From: Corticium candelabrum
Lineage: Eukaryota; Porifera; Homoscleromorpha; Homosclerophorida; Plakinidae
Reading direction: 5' to 3'
DNA length: 64,000 nt
Assembly: GCF_963422355.1 (NCBI RefSeq)
Contig: NC_085092.1
Coordinates: 2,732,666-2,796,665 of the forward strand
Shown here: positions 1 through 12,451 of the stretch, one piece after another
Numbering within the stretch: the stretch's first letter is position 1
How the letters are laid out: each line of letters opens with the position of its first letter
Notes under the pieces: model-generated
What the model saw: the letters and a program-made list of their open reading frames with translations, nothing else
Told to the model about the DNA's origin: nothing
The model's database searches: none
Translations under genes and position numbers: made by a program

Positions 1-2640
1 GTGAGTTCTATCTCACATCACTGCTGTGTATAGGCAACGAGTATGTTTTTTGATAGCCTTGAGATTATGAGAGGTAGTACTGTTAGAGCGAATGATTAGA
101 TCCGAAGTATTAAGACATTTTGCTAGATGATATAGTAGAAAGCTAGTCAAAACAGTTTTTCAAATTCTAGACGACTGACAGTAGCTGAGCAGCTCTTATA
201 ATTACCAGCCCATTGTAACTAAGCTTACTAGCCAACTTATAGTCTATATAGTTTTAAAATGGTACAGTACACGCAACAACAGCGTGTCCTCCGGTAATAA
301 GCTAAAGCAGGGACAGTAGGAGTTTTGAATGGTGCACTGGATCCTAAAAGCTGCTAACCAATAATGCTACAGCTCCAACGTACTGTATAACGTCACAATA
401 TCAATGCCGAGCCAAGCTTGTAGCAGTGAATTGATTTCCTATGAGATTTCGAAAGTGATTTATGCAGAAACGGTGCATGTACTCTAATAAATATATCTAT
501 CCATATTGAGCGCTGCTGGAGAGTGAGTGGAGTGTTTTCGGAAAGCGGATCACTCGAAATGTCGATCTGCGAACTGTCTGTAGAAGAAACTCTCGATTTG
601 TGAGGACTAGTAGAATGTAGTGTAGGTTGATTGAGTACCGAGCCTTATTTGAATGACAATATAGAAACGATCTTAACGTTGAGCAAAATATAGAAGTATG
701 ATCCAGACAGTCTTTAAAAAATGTGTTGCGCGTAAGAGTCTATTACTCTTATGATACTTTGAGCTACCTGACTGAATTGGCACCTGCTCTATATAGATGC
801 ACACATCTGAAATGGTTACAAATATTTGGGACAATCTTATCTAACGTACTCCAATGTCTTACCTCAGATGAATGAGAAGTCTTCATGACAATGTTCCTAC
901 TTTGACCTCTAATTTGTTACGTAGGTGTGAAGCTTCCAGGTATACCCATTGACGGTTCTAACAGCTTTAAACCTACAATCGAATTATCTACCTCTTCGAA
1001 AGAATGATATGGATATCCAGTTAAAAATTACATGCACTACTCATGAAAGAATTATATACCGGTATTCACTTGATAAAGACATGCACTACTCATGATCAGT
1101 TCTAATTCAATTTGACAATGTGGGAGCTGCATTCGACATCATCGATCAAATCATTGTACGATTGTGTCTTTGGGAGACGAATAGGTTGATTCTACACGAA
1201 CAATCAAATTTATCTGTTCTAAGAGTCAATTTGATTGATCTAAGTCTACTTTAGTTCGATATTCAACTCACTCATTATTCAAAATTCATTTGATATTCAA
1301 AACCGTTATCAAATTACATTTTGCTTGATGCAATTTGCCCCCAGAATGATATAAAATTACTATCACAATCCAAAGAAACTGTTTATGTTTGTCCAATAGG
1401 AAGATATGCTGTCACGTTTAAGAACATTGATGTTGCCCTTACATTGACATCGTGTAGCAACATTTGAGAACTTCACATTCTTCTCGTCAACAGTGCGTAG
1501 TACCTCCAATTTTGAATTGTGTCATCTTGACTTTTCGTAGAACTTACCCAAACCGAGCAAAAATGATGTCTAGAAGTCTTCTCAATGTAGACGGATCTTC
1601 ATTACATCGCGGACTACATTATATTAGTTATCAGCTGTGCTTTTTACTATAATGACAGAAACCTGTAACAACAATGATAAACTAACAATGTACAAGAATA
1701 CGAATTGATAATTGCCATAATTATGTAGTCTAGAAAGTATCCTGTTGACAAATGGTATGTAAACTATGTAGTTCTTGACGATATCATTTGATACTTATTT
1801 GAATTGGAACTTTGCTAGGATTCGGTATACAATAATGAACATCTTGTGAGTCAGATCTCAAATGACTCCACAGCTGGATCCATTCTTTAAAACTGAATCT
1901 GACCTCGCTACCCCCGTAGAAAACGAGTGATGGGGGATGGGGGATTCATCCCCTCGCTCAGTGTAGGAATTTATATTTTCTGTGCTAGTGACTTTTGCAA
2001 ATCTGTTCACGGTCTGGCGAGCGAGATAATTTTTGCTTACTCATGATGACATCCAAGGTACATCTCCCTCGCTCGTGAACATCTTCCTACGCTACTGTTT
2101 TCAGACTTTGGACATGAAATTTGTAAAGGTTGCGAAGCAACTCCATTTCTATTGCAAAGCTAGGCTCACAATAATATGTCAATAATTGACACTTACACCC
2201 AGACAGTGAAGTTTGTCAGAACATATACAAGTTGATCTGTAACACTGCCATCACAACAACAATTTCATGGTGTCATAATGGTTTCGTCCGGAAGGTGTGG
2301 CTTTGCAAGTAGCTCAATTCCCTAGAGTAGCATTCTAACTCTAAAGTGAATAATAAAGAAACAAGTAGCTGAAGGAAACCTTGCAATTGGCAGGTGTGCG
2401 CTTACTCACTTCAATATTTTGAAATGGGTATGACTTGTTCCACTCGAGAGTTGTTACTTTTACGTTATTGCGTAAAGTATCAGTATGCTAACAGAGCCTA
2501 TATTGCTTTGCACATTTGACGATTGACGTTTTCCATCATAGATCTCCAGCCGGCATTTCCTGTGTTGCTGTTCGACTTGTGCCAATTGATTTGAATTTGC
2601 AGTGTCACATTATGTCATAGGTAGAAGTAGACAGTTGCTT
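1..2640. repeat. Long non-coding repeat unit, copy A
   Basis: No credible coding region. The stretch aligns piecewise and in order with 7200-10900, 13900-21060 and 23880-25530. Anchors include the block at 421-480 (matching 7574-7615), 700-787 (matching 7842-7935), 917-1000 (matching 8046-8130), 1480-1600 (matching 9255-9380) and 2229-2500 (matching 10365-10650). Similarity is that of old duplicates with many indels. No reading frame is shared between copies, so it looks non-coding or decayed. The window edge may cut this copy. Confidence 0.75.
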
Positions 2641-2840
2641 GAAGCCTCAGGCTATACCATTATTAATTAACTTACTGCCTCACATGTTTGGAAGTATTTC
2701 GGAATTAATTAAATTTTTCGGTTTAACAGTATTTAATTAGCCACGGGCGGATCTGCTAAATTCAAATTAGGTGGTTTATTGACTGCAGCAAGCTGAAGTT
2801 CCGCCCATTGATATTGTAGAGCTTATTATGTTTCCAGAAC

Positions 2841-3086
2841 CACAGGGAATCACGACAAAATGCACTTTGCAGATTGCATCGTGACCCAATCCATCTGTAA
2901 ACCAGGCAGATGGAATGTTCCCAAGTGCTGGCAGAGCTTTTACAAGCAAGATGGATTGAAGAAGGCGCAGTTGGATCAAGGTGGTTTGAAGTTTTGACTC
3001 TTGCTGTTTCAATTTTAGGTCGCCACGCTTTAGAAAACTCCACAAAACACCAATATGACAAGTTTTTTTTGACGGATTTCCTGTAG
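2841..3086. mobile_element. Short element related to the CACTA-like insertion at 37410-39673
   Basis: The left end begins with a sequence close to CACAGGGAATC, and the right end is its imperfect inverse. The inner right-end stretch (about 3015-3080, with the words CTCCACAAAACACC and GACGGATTTCCTGT) matches the right end of the larger element at 39600-39673. About 245 bp, with no coding capacity. Ends and target duplication are not clear enough to be exact. Confidence 0.5.
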
Positions 3087-3099
3087 ACCTCTAAGGATC

Positions 3100-3480
3100 T
3101 AAGACTTAGAGTGAGGTGAGGGTGAGGTGAGGGTGAGGTAGGGGCGAGGGTGAGGTAGGGGCGAGGGTGGGGGTTAAGGTGGATCAAGAGAGAGAGCTGG
3201 TTGAGTTATATCTAGCGTTAGGGAGGAGAGAGTTAGGGTGGTGAGAGACTTGGGGTGGAGAAAGAGTTGGTGGAGAGAGAGAGAGTTGGGGTGGAGAGAG
3301 AGTTCGGGTGGAGAGAGAGTTGGGATGAGAGAGATTGGGGGTAGAAATCTAGACTTAGGGTGGAAAACATCTAAAGTTATTACGTTGGAGAGTTATAGGG
3401 TGAAGAGAAAGTTGCAATGGAGATAGAGTTGGGGTGGAGAGAGCTATAGCTATAGGGTGCATGGAGAGAGTTACTGTGTT
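3100..3480. repeat. G/A-rich minisatellite
   Basis: Degenerate tandem repeats. First come units of GTGAGGTGAGG and GAGGTAGGGGCGAGG type (3110-3180), then units of GGGGTGGAGAGAGAGTT type (3230-3460). The strand is strongly purine-rich. The six-frame ORFs here are by-products of the repeat. Confidence 0.85.
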
Positions 3481-3481
3481 A

Positions 3482-3845
3482 GGGGTAGTCATTATTAAGC
3501 GTCCGGGGGACTGGCAAATTTGCTGTGGAAGCCATAAGTTTGAAATTCAGTGATTTACAGGGGTCACTAAGCATTTGCGTCACGTCATCTGTTGGGGTTC
3601 ATAATTTTTCAGGGTTTCTATACTATAGAATTGCGGGTTGAATGGAAATGACCAACTTTAGAAATCATTCTTAGGCCGCACTTGAGCCCTGAAACAGACT
3701 ACATTGTATTGTACATACCTATTTCATTATATATACTGTATGTGCACATATATAGGGTCATCAAAAGTTAACCGACAAACAGTGGGGCAACTATACGGAC
3801 CTCTTCAAATTTGCCAGCCCCGGGTACTTAATAATGACCGGCGCC
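3482..3845. mobile_element. MITE, PIF/Harbinger-like (364 bp)
   Basis: Terminal inverted repeats of about 38 bp share the words TCATTATTAAG and CTGGCAAATTTG, in inverse order at the right end (about 3805-3845). The element is bounded by TTA at 3479-3481 and 3846-3848, the 3-bp target duplication expected of PIF/Harbinger insertions. It has no coding capacity. Confidence 0.75.
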
Positions 3846-3848
3846 TTA

Positions 3849-4990
3849 GATGTTGTGTCGTCCGGAGTTAGAGTATCGCGATTCCTTGATGAATTATCAA
3901 ACCGTCCTCTCGCGTTCGACTTTATCTAGAACGACGCGTCAGATCTTCAATCTGAAACGCCCATTCCTGATCTCAAACGGTACACACGGAGCGTATCGCT
4001 TATTACCAGCCGCGTGGATAAAATGCAATATTTTCGAGTATATCCAGGTTCTTCAATAATAGGCTTTCCTTCGTTCTCCCGTGTGTATGCACGCGCATCG
4101 AATAGTCAATACACTGTAACCCCATATAGGCTATAATATCCGTTATTAACCCGAGGCGCGCATGCGCTAGGATTACAGTAGTGTAGTCTGTGGACCAGTG
4201 ATTCATTGAGCGACCGGCCAAATGGACGGCCAATTGGAATGAACCGCATGCGCTTATTGTTCTCGCTGATTTTTAATTAGCGTGCCAGTCGATGCGATGA
4301 TGTTTTCGCGTGCTTTCAAGAGGTATATCGAATAACTGTCTGATGTGGCCAATTCCACGTGGTAGTCGAGCCTCCTTCCCGCTTTCTTTATGTTAATTGA
4401 TTAACGGGTGCCCAGGAGCTGTAACCTAAGCTAGCAGCCGAGGCCCTAAAATTTAGAGGTTGTACGTGTACGTCGCTCAGAGTTACTTAAGACTGCTATA
4501 GATAGTGGGTTTGAGGTGTTGGAGCTCTAGAGCTCCTGTGAACGTCGCAACAAATGCATGATATTATGATGCAAGCGCTGATCACTAAACGGCTCCCGAG
4601 ATCGGGAGCCGTTAATGTCACCTGGGAGCGGTTATTATGCAAAGATTGTACAGTAACTATAAATTGCACAGGAAGAAGGCGGTCTGAAACCAGGCTCTCC
4701 CCGCTTCTGAGTGACATACGGGAAACGTCAAAGAGACTGACTCGAGTCTATACAGCTTGTAAACCCATTCAGGTTTACGCTCCATTAATTAATGTTAATA
4801 AATTAACTAATTACTTCAAATCGGTAATTAGATAAAATGGTCATCAACTACAGGTGCCTCCAAAAAGTTAGAATCGATGGACATTAATTAATTAATTAAG
4901 CCACCTCCTGAAAATGTATCAGATTTATTTGCACTAGAAGAACGCGGTTCGCTTTCCATCCCCACGCGCGTTCGGAGTGGCTTAAGGGCG
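3849..4990. other. No gene seen; contains a perfect hairpin
   Basis: I find no supported gene. The main structure is a perfect 12-bp inverted repeat with a 2-nt spacer at 4588-4613 (AACGGCTCCCGA and its inverse). Sequence at about 4675-4710 resembles the terminal inverted repeat of the insertion at 8416-9096, so an old relative of that element may lie here. TTAATTAA-rich DNA occupies 4780-4900. Confidence 0.5.
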
Positions 4991-4999
4991 TCTTGAAGC

Positions 5000-6990
5000 A
5001 ACCCATTCCGCACTGTATCTAGATGTTGTTGTGCCACTGGTAGTTGCCTAATGGGTCATAGACTACATATTTTGCGGAAATCAACCCGCAATGCCTGTGA
5101 CAACATGACATCCGTTTTCACAATTACTGTACTAGGTCACATCTTATATATACGTTCTACAATCTTTCTTGCTTTGGAACACTCAATACCTAGTTCCTTC
5201 TATTTGAAGTCAATCTAGTCTGTCAAAAGTGTAGCAATTCAAGCCTCTATACCTTGCAGGAATCTCAAGATTTCTCTTGCCATCACATGGGGCTCACCAT
5301 CTACAACAAGAAGAGGAAGTTTCCAGCTGTCCTACCTGGGGTTGATGCCGGCTTCCATCTCCCATTTTTCTTCATTCTGATTGTGACCCCACTGAGATGG
5401 TATCATCCTTCCTGTACCTTGGAAGTTCTGTCTCCAACGATGTCTAATCACGTTTGCAAAAAGGTCTTCTGCTTGGCTGTCAGAGCAAACAGAGCAAATT
5501 TTTCCATTCAGTCGTGGGTTTTAGTCTTGCCGCACCAGTCTGCTGCTATTTTTAGAATACACTCTCGGTTGGTTGTAAAAGTTGGTAGACCTGTTTGATG
5601 CATGCAGCCGACCGTTATCTGTGTCTAGGAACGGAGTTGTTTCTCAAGATTTATTTTGGACATTCTGTAGAGTTAGAGGGATATTATTGCTGTTGCTGAC
5701 CACATGCATGCATTGTCTCCTTGTTTGCTGCTGCTGCTCTTGCGAGTGGATGCTTTGACACAATTGTATGCTACGGGTGTAATCGTCTTCTATAGGCAAG
5801 ATTGTGAGATTGTTGAGTTAATTGTTGTAACCCACATACCAGCTGCTTGCTCATGTTTTCACTGTTTCAAACAACAGAAACATCTTCTACACAATGATGT
5901 GCTGTCTTCAATAGTCAATCAATGCTAACGACTGTGCTGAGAAGAAATATAACTGCTTCTTGTCTTGTAATAATTATGAAAGACGTCACTTCATACGACA
6001 TGCACGAAACCTTGACAGATAGGTGCCGTTATTTAATGCATCTTTAAGCAACCCATTCCAACCCAGCCGTAAAACTCTCTAGATCTTGTTACGCTTGATG
6101 CCTAATCGGTCATCGACTACATAACCTGTGGAACTCCGATCTTAATTGCCTGTGACAACATGACATTCATATTCACAAATACTTTACTAGGCCGCATCTT
6201 ACATTCTACATTTCTTCTTTGTTGGAACAAACTATATGTAGTTCCTCTTAATTACAGGTCAATCTGCTAGTTCTGTCAATGTTGTAATTCAAGCCTCTCT
6301 ACCTGGCTGGAAGTCTGGATTCCTCTTGCCAACGCATGGGGCTTATCATCAACTACACAAAGACAACGCTTTCAGCTTTCCTACCTAGAGATGATGCCCG
6401 CCTTCCATTTCCATTTTTCTTCATCTGATTTTAACCCCATTGAGGTCGAAGCATCCTTCCAGTACCTTGGAAGTTCTGTCTCCACTAATAATTTTGAAGC
6501 AGGTCTGCAAAAAGGCCTGCGTCTTGCTGTGACAGCAAACAGATCAAAGATTTCCCAAACAGTCGTGGTTCCTAGTCTTGCAGCACTGCTGTGCTGGTCC
6601 TTCTTTTAGAGTACACACTGACTCGGTTTGGTTGTAAAAGTTGGTAGACCGATTTGATGCATGCAGACGACCTGTGCCTGTGTCTAGGGAACAGAGTTGT
6701 TTCTCAACTGACAAGTTTTGTTTTGTTACAAGTAGAACATTCTGCAAAGTGTTTGAAAGGTGTTATTGATGTTAGTGACCACATGCATGCATATATTGCT
6801 GATGCTCTTGCTATTATGATAGTGAGATTGTTGAGTAAACTGCTGTGACATAGCATACTGCTTGCTCAAGTTTTCACTGTTTCAAACAACAGAAGATCTT
6901 TGCAATGATGAGCTCTCTTTATTAGACGATCGATGCTATTTACCACTGCTCCGAAAAGGAATAGAAATGCTTCTTGTCGCGCAATAATTA
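5000..6990. repeat. 1-kb tandem duplication containing a possible retroelement remnant
   Basis: Two direct copies, about 5000-5990 and 6045-6990, match along their whole length with an offset near 1040 bp. Examples are GCAACCCATTCC at 5000 and 6047, the block at 5250-5620 against 6287-6680, and the ends at 5700-5990 against 6780-7000. The stretch reading YLGSSVS around 6460-6490 resembles the segment downstream of the reverse transcriptase in some LINEs, but all frames are broken. No host gene is supported. Confidence 0.75.
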
Positions 6991-8143
6991 TGAACATCAC
7001 TTCATACAACTTGCACGTTTCCTCAACGTATACTGTATATGTGCCGTTATGATCAGTAAACGGATCGATCTGCCTAACGCGTGCGGGTAGCGTAGTCTTT
7101 ACTTTCGCTACCATTTCTACGTCCTTGTCGGTAGCACTGACTTAGAGAACTGATTACTGTAGTGCACGTCTACTTGAAATCGTAATTTACATCCAGAGAC
7201 GTGATTGCTCCTATCTCTCATCACACTACTGGTATGTATATAGGCAATGAATGTATTAGTTTGAAATAGTTGAAAAATAGAAAACACAATACTGTTAGAG
7301 AAAGTGATAGGACACCACTGAACTAGTAAAACATTTTGCTAGAAGACATATTAGAAGGCTACTTGAGCTTACTTACCCTGTGACAGGCAGAAGGTTTATA
7401 TACAGTACTATATATACTGTTTAAGAACATTTTCTTATAGTCTGATGTACAAATGGTGGCAACAGCCTGTATTGAGTTGAAAGAGAGAGAGAGTGTGTGT
7501 GATTGAGATTGTTTTCTTACAGTTTCCACATACTGCACACCGTCCGATATAATTAATCTCAGTGCCGCCTGCTTGTAGCAGTGAATTGATTTTCTATAAG
7601 ATTTCGAAAATGATTTATGCAGAATTCAATTAGTCTAGTAGATTTATCTAGTCATATTTCATGAGCTCCGCATGAGAGTGTGTTGGAGAAGGAATCACTA
7701 GAATTTTCGATCTGCCAACAGTCTATACAACAACTTCCCGATTAGTGAGGACTATAGTAGAGTGCAGGTTGATTAAGTTCATGTATATGGCTTACAGTAT
7801 AGAAACGATCTACTCGTTGATCAGCATGAGCAAAATATATGATCCAGACAGTCTGTCAAAAAATTTGGTGCGCGAAAAGAGGGTCTGTTGCTCTTACCAT
7901 AATATGAGCTACCTGACTGAATTGGCACATGCTTTGTAGAGCTCAAATGGTTTCAAAGATTTTGGGACAGTCTTATCTGACGTGCTGCTTACCTCAGATA
8001 AATGAGATGTCTTCATGACGATGTTCTTTCTTTGATCTCTAATTAGTTACGTAGGTGTGCAGCTTTAAGGTACATACCCATTGGCGGTTCTAACAGCTTT
8101 AGACCTACAATCGAATTATCTACCTCTTCGAAAGAATAATACC

Positions 8144-9103
8144 AGTGTCACGGCGTAGAACCTTCCCTCACGCATGACCTCCGGGGAAGCTCAGGCCCTA
8201 TGGTAAAAAAATCGACCGAAGTTACTGTACTTAGGGTAGAATTGCCGCCCGTAAGGGCAGAACTTCCTCCCATCTAGTTTGCAGTTCCCTATCCCTAACA
8301 CTAACCCATAACCCTAACGCGAACCCAAACCCGAACCCGAACCCTAACTCTAGGATCCGAGGAGGTTTTAACCTAGCGTGTTAGCTTCCCTGGAGGTCGG
8401 AGATAATACCCTGTAACACTAGACTCGAACCAGTCTCTGTCCGCCTTGTCATTCACCGAATTGTCAATCGTCGGTGCAGAGAGACGTTTCAGACCGCCCA
8501 GTGACGTCACTAAATACTGCCATTAGCGCACAATGTGAGCCAGCTGCCTTGGGCACATTTCCACATGTCTTGTAACCGCCCTTGCCGTGGTTGCAAAGAC
8601 GTGGCCCACAAACACTTTACAAATTACCAAGAGAGCGTTTCTATTGCTATCTGCGCCTACATTCGCATTGATCTATGAGTTAGCGCGGCTTTTGAATGCG
8701 AGTTTTGTCTTTTGTCGGATGATCTGGGTCTCTTACGCGTCGTTTGCACTATCGGCTCCAAGAGCTTCGGAATCCAATGCAAATGACTCGAGACAAGAAA
8801 CGGTTGAGACGCAGTTCATGTGTTGATGTGTAATGCGTGCTTGTCTTTGACAACGTGCGGGCTCGTTGGCTGGTTAGTTTACATCCTGCATAAGTTATCG
8901 GCTCCCGGAAGCCGTTTATTATATATGTCTGATATATACTCCCCCGTCTGATACAGATCGGTAACGAGGTGCAATAATGGGGAGCACTAGTGCGTTTAGT
9001 GACGTCAGTGGGTGGTCTGAGACCAGTCTCTCGGCGCCCAGGATTGACAATCCGGAGAATGAGGAGGGCGGAGAGAGACTGGGTCCAGTCTAATGTGACA
9101 GCG
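8144..9103. mobile_element. Composite inverted-repeat insertion in copy B
   Basis: Comparison with copy A shows extra DNA between about 8143 and 9103. Inside it, 8416-8525 and 8985-9096 are long terminal inverted repeats of about 110 bp, sharing the words GATTGTCAATC or close variants, GTGACGTCACTAAA and GAGAGAC. To their left, 8144-8402 is flanked by an 8-bp direct repeat ATAATACC (8136-8143 and 8403-8410) and contains its own inverted repeat (8174-8195 against 8385-8402). Two adjacent or nested non-autonomous elements seem likely. There is no transposase. Confidence 0.65.
8287..8352. repeat. Interstitial telomere-like tract
   Basis: A degenerate run of CCCTAA, CCCATAA and CCCGAA units lies inside the 8144-8402 insertion. 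It matches the animal telomere repeat (TTAGGG on the other strand) with frequent changes. It could be captured telomeric DNA or part of the mobile element itself. Confidence 0.6.
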
Positions 9104-11368
9104 GTATCCACTTGATCATGCAAGTCACTACTCATGATGAATGCTAACTCAATTTGGTAGTGTGGGTGCTGCATTCGACGTCATTGATTAAATGATATTA
9201 CAATTTTGTGTCTGTGAGACAACTAGGTCGATTCTACACAAATTAAAATTGTCTTTTCTAAGCTATTCTTCTTGTCTACCTTACTTCCAGTTTGATTCTA
9301 TTGTCTTGATGTTCCGTGGAACTTTCCGAAACCGAGCAAGAATGACGTCTAGAAGTATTCTCGATATAGAATGATCTTCATTACATCGGACTACACTATG
9401 TTTGTTGTGAGCTGTGCTGTTTGGTCTGATGACAGAAAACTGTACGACAGTGATAAATCAACAGCAATGTACAATAATAAGTTTGATAATGGCCAAATTG
9501 GTTAAACGACATTGTGTAGTCCAGAAAGCATCCTGTTGACAGTTGATGTGTAAACTTTACTTTGTGCTTCTTTGACGTTGTCATTTGCCAGCTATTTGAA
9601 TTGAAGCTTGACTGTGGGATTTGCTAAACCAATGATGAACATCCTGAATGACTCTGAAACAGGATCTATTCTCCCAAACTAAAAGTAACCTTTCAGACTT
9701 TGAAATTCTAAGTACAGTACTACACTTACCAAATTTTGTTAAACTAACTTTACTTGGTAAGTCATTGTAGTGTGTTAAGCATTAACAAATAACTTTAATA
9801 AAATATTTGAATAATTCAGCAAGTTGCAATTGGCATTAGTGAAGTGAAGCTTTAGCTTGACAGCAATTACATTAATTAGAATGTGAATTGCTTATATATA
9901 GATTATGAAGGAAATTTCAACTAGGGTACCTGGTACATGCATTGCGAATAGTTGATCAGTAACGTGGCTGTGAGGTCATTTAGTAAACATGTTTGAACGA
10001 GTGATTGCGATGTCACTATTAGCAATGATGAAAGCTGAGTGTGGATAGCATTGTAAATCATGCTTTGGCTGCGTGCAGTGTTGACCAAACCATCGGGCAA
10101 GTTGTGAGCTGTCGGAATAGCAATAGTTGGAGCAGTTGAATTCTTCTAGTATTAGATTTGACTAGTTTGTGTAAGAGTTTGAGAGAAGATATACGGATCT
10201 ATACAACTGTAAACGTGTTGTGTTGCTTGAGTGATCTCAATGAATGAGCATTTCAAGACAAAGATCTCTATTTTGAGACTAACAAGTTGCGAACTAACTC
10301 CATGCTCTATATACTGCAATTCTAGGCTCAGGAGACTGTGAAGTTTGTCAGAACACGTACACGTTGTTCTATAACGCCACGACAGTTGTCATGGTGTCAT
10401 AATTGTTTGTGCGTAAGATGACTTTGCAAGTCGCTCAACACACAAGAGCAGCGTTCTCTGTACAAGCAAATAATAGAAAAGAAACAATTTGCAAGGAGAA
10501 GAGCACATCTCTATCAATACCTTGTAATTGGTCACTTCAAATTTTGCTTCCTTCTGCTGAAATGTATTTATTGATTTCGCACACTTGAGAGATGCTACTT
10601 TTACGTTATACATAAAAATGGGTATGCTAACAGAGCATGCTCTGCACATTTGAGTGAATGAAATAGCATCTCAAACATAATTAGGTGTTCCATGAACATT
10701 ACGAAGGAGGACACAAGAAAAGTTAGCACTCTGTACTTATCACCTTTGCTAGACGGTGGCTAGAATGGCTAATTCCTGTTTTGAATCGAAGATGTCAAAT
10801 TGAGAAACCTAGACCCAATGGCAAGTCATGATTACTAAAATAGTAGGTCATTATGTTTGATGAAGGAATGTCGACAATTGGACGATAGATGGCAACTGCA
10901 TGTACACACACTGTTGTACTGCATGTTGCCTTTGCCACATCCTGGATACGGGTCTCGGCAAGTGTTTCTACTCGTAGGGTGCAATAACTGTTGGGGCAAA
11001 TCAATGTTTGTATGTCTGAGTGTCTTTATCCTATGTATACCTACACAGAGAACGGCTAAAGTCGATAGCAGCAACTCTTTCATAGAGAAAAACTACAAAA
11101 TTCTATCTTGACCCATACTCTTCTGGAGATGTGGTATTTAATTTTAATTTGGAAAATAATTGGAATTGGATTGTGGTGTTCTGTAGTTTTTGCATTGTGC
11201 TCAATAAAGCAATTTTACTGAACAAAACCACAGGGTACTAAATGAAAACCACAGGGTATTATGTGAAACAAACTGTTCAATCTGCCGGCAAACATCAGAG
11301 AAAACATCTCATTATACATTCACGTATGGTCTAATATCTAAGAGGCCACACCTACTAATATTGGGAAG

Positions 11369-11563
11369 CATAGGCGTAGGAAGCACGGGGGCCCGGGGGC
11401 ACGTGCCCCCCACTTTTTGACATGTCTGTTCTGAACATAATCGCTACTGGTCTTGGGATTTTCCTGATGTCTTCGAGAACAAAAGCAACTGGTAACTGGT
11501 AACGCCCACACAAGACCGCCAATGAAGGTGCCCCCCCAGTCGAAAGTTGCTTCCTACGCCTAT
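11369..11563. mobile_element. MITE (195 bp) with 6-bp target duplication
   Basis: The left end CATAGGCGTAGGAAGC is mirrored by GCTTCCTACGCCTAT at the right end. GGGAAG flanks it at 11363-11368 and 11564-11569. Inner ends are G/C-rich with runs of C. It is non-coding; the family is uncertain. Confidence 0.75.
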
Positions 11564-12123
11564 GGGAAGGCCATAGCCTCCCTAAGGTCGTCCATGCTTA
11601 GCGATGCCACTAGCTGAAACGAGATCTGACGTCTAGTATTCGATGTTGCACTAATTCGCGCGCCGGCACTGCAAGAAGCGACGAGGAAAGTGGAAAGGCC
11701 GAAAAGTGCTTTGCATGGTTTACTTTCGTCTTTCTAAAATGCCAGCTTGATTGTAACTTTTGGAAATATGGCTAAGTGGAAACGTCTCTAAGTGGAAACC
11801 AGATATGAGTATAAGTGGACACGAGATATGACTAACTGCAACGTCCTCTGTTCAATAATGCGCGCGCACCAAGCGTCGCTATAATAGTTCATTATTATAA
11901 TTGGAAAGTGCAATGGTGCACGGATTTTTCTTATATTTATTACAATTGCTGTAGTGTAGTTATCTTTCATGACTACAACGTTTGCATAGCTACCTTTCTT
12001 GTCACTATGAATTGTTGATACCAACACGTCATGGCCCCAACGAAATGACAGCCATAATTGTTGTTATTCTAGTCCTTCAACCAGCTGACTTACCTACTCA
12101 CTTACATAATCTGCCAGTCATCG

Positions 12124-12144
12124 TATAAATACATACATACAAAC

Positions 12145-12200
<56 letters not shown>
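12124..12200. repeat. (CATA)n/(TA)n microsatellite
   Basis: Four-base CATA repeats pass into a pure TA run, about 250 bp upstream of the SOX start codon. Confidence 0.95.
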
Positions 12201-12203
<3 letters not shown>

Positions 12204-12451
12204 TAAGTGTGCTGTAAGTCTAGCTTGTTCGGTGTTTGAATATGAGAGAATTGACTGCATTTTTAGGAGCATAAAAGATAGTCTATGCTAATTGATTGAG
12301 TTATCTCCTATTGGCTTCCATTAATTAGCTAATGAAGTATCTCTTGCTAATTCCAGCTGACGGTTCAATGATAAGCGGGTGACAGTCTATAGAACGGTTG
12401 CTGAGCTTTGTCACTAATCGGCACGCATTCTACCTATACCACGGAAACCAA

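Larger units (their letters stand above)
7200..10900. repeat. Long non-coding repeat unit, copy B
   Basis: The second copy of the unit seen at 1-2640. It extends further at its right end, where 10780-10880 matches 20950-21040 of copy C. Relative to copy A it carries an insertion at 8144-9103. No conserved ORF is shared with the other copies, and the short ORFs inside it are not preserved. The final 200 bp overlap low-complexity sequence. Confidence 0.75.
10900..12440. other. Gene-free upstream region of the SOX gene
   Basis: No supported coding sequence. It holds a small MITE at 11369-11563, irregular repeats of TAAGTGGAAAC type at 11775-11835, and a (CATA)n/(TA)n microsatellite at 12124-12200. 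The stretch 11580-11720 is less AT-rich and could contain promoter DNA, but I see no decisive core element. Confidence 0.5.

Noticed and set aside
2762..3187. 141-residue minus-strand ORF
   Set aside because: It spans a MITE and the G/A-rich minisatellite; part of its sequence is repeat translation.
4588..4613. Perfect hairpin as a bacterial-type terminator
   Set aside because: The context is eukaryotic, there is no following T run and no gene upstream. It is more likely a palindromic part of a mobile element.
8421..8450. tRNA T-arm-like word (GACTCGAACC) suggesting a tRNA or SINE
   Set aside because: It lies in the terminal inverted repeat of the 8416-9096 element, and no cloverleaf can be drawn around it.
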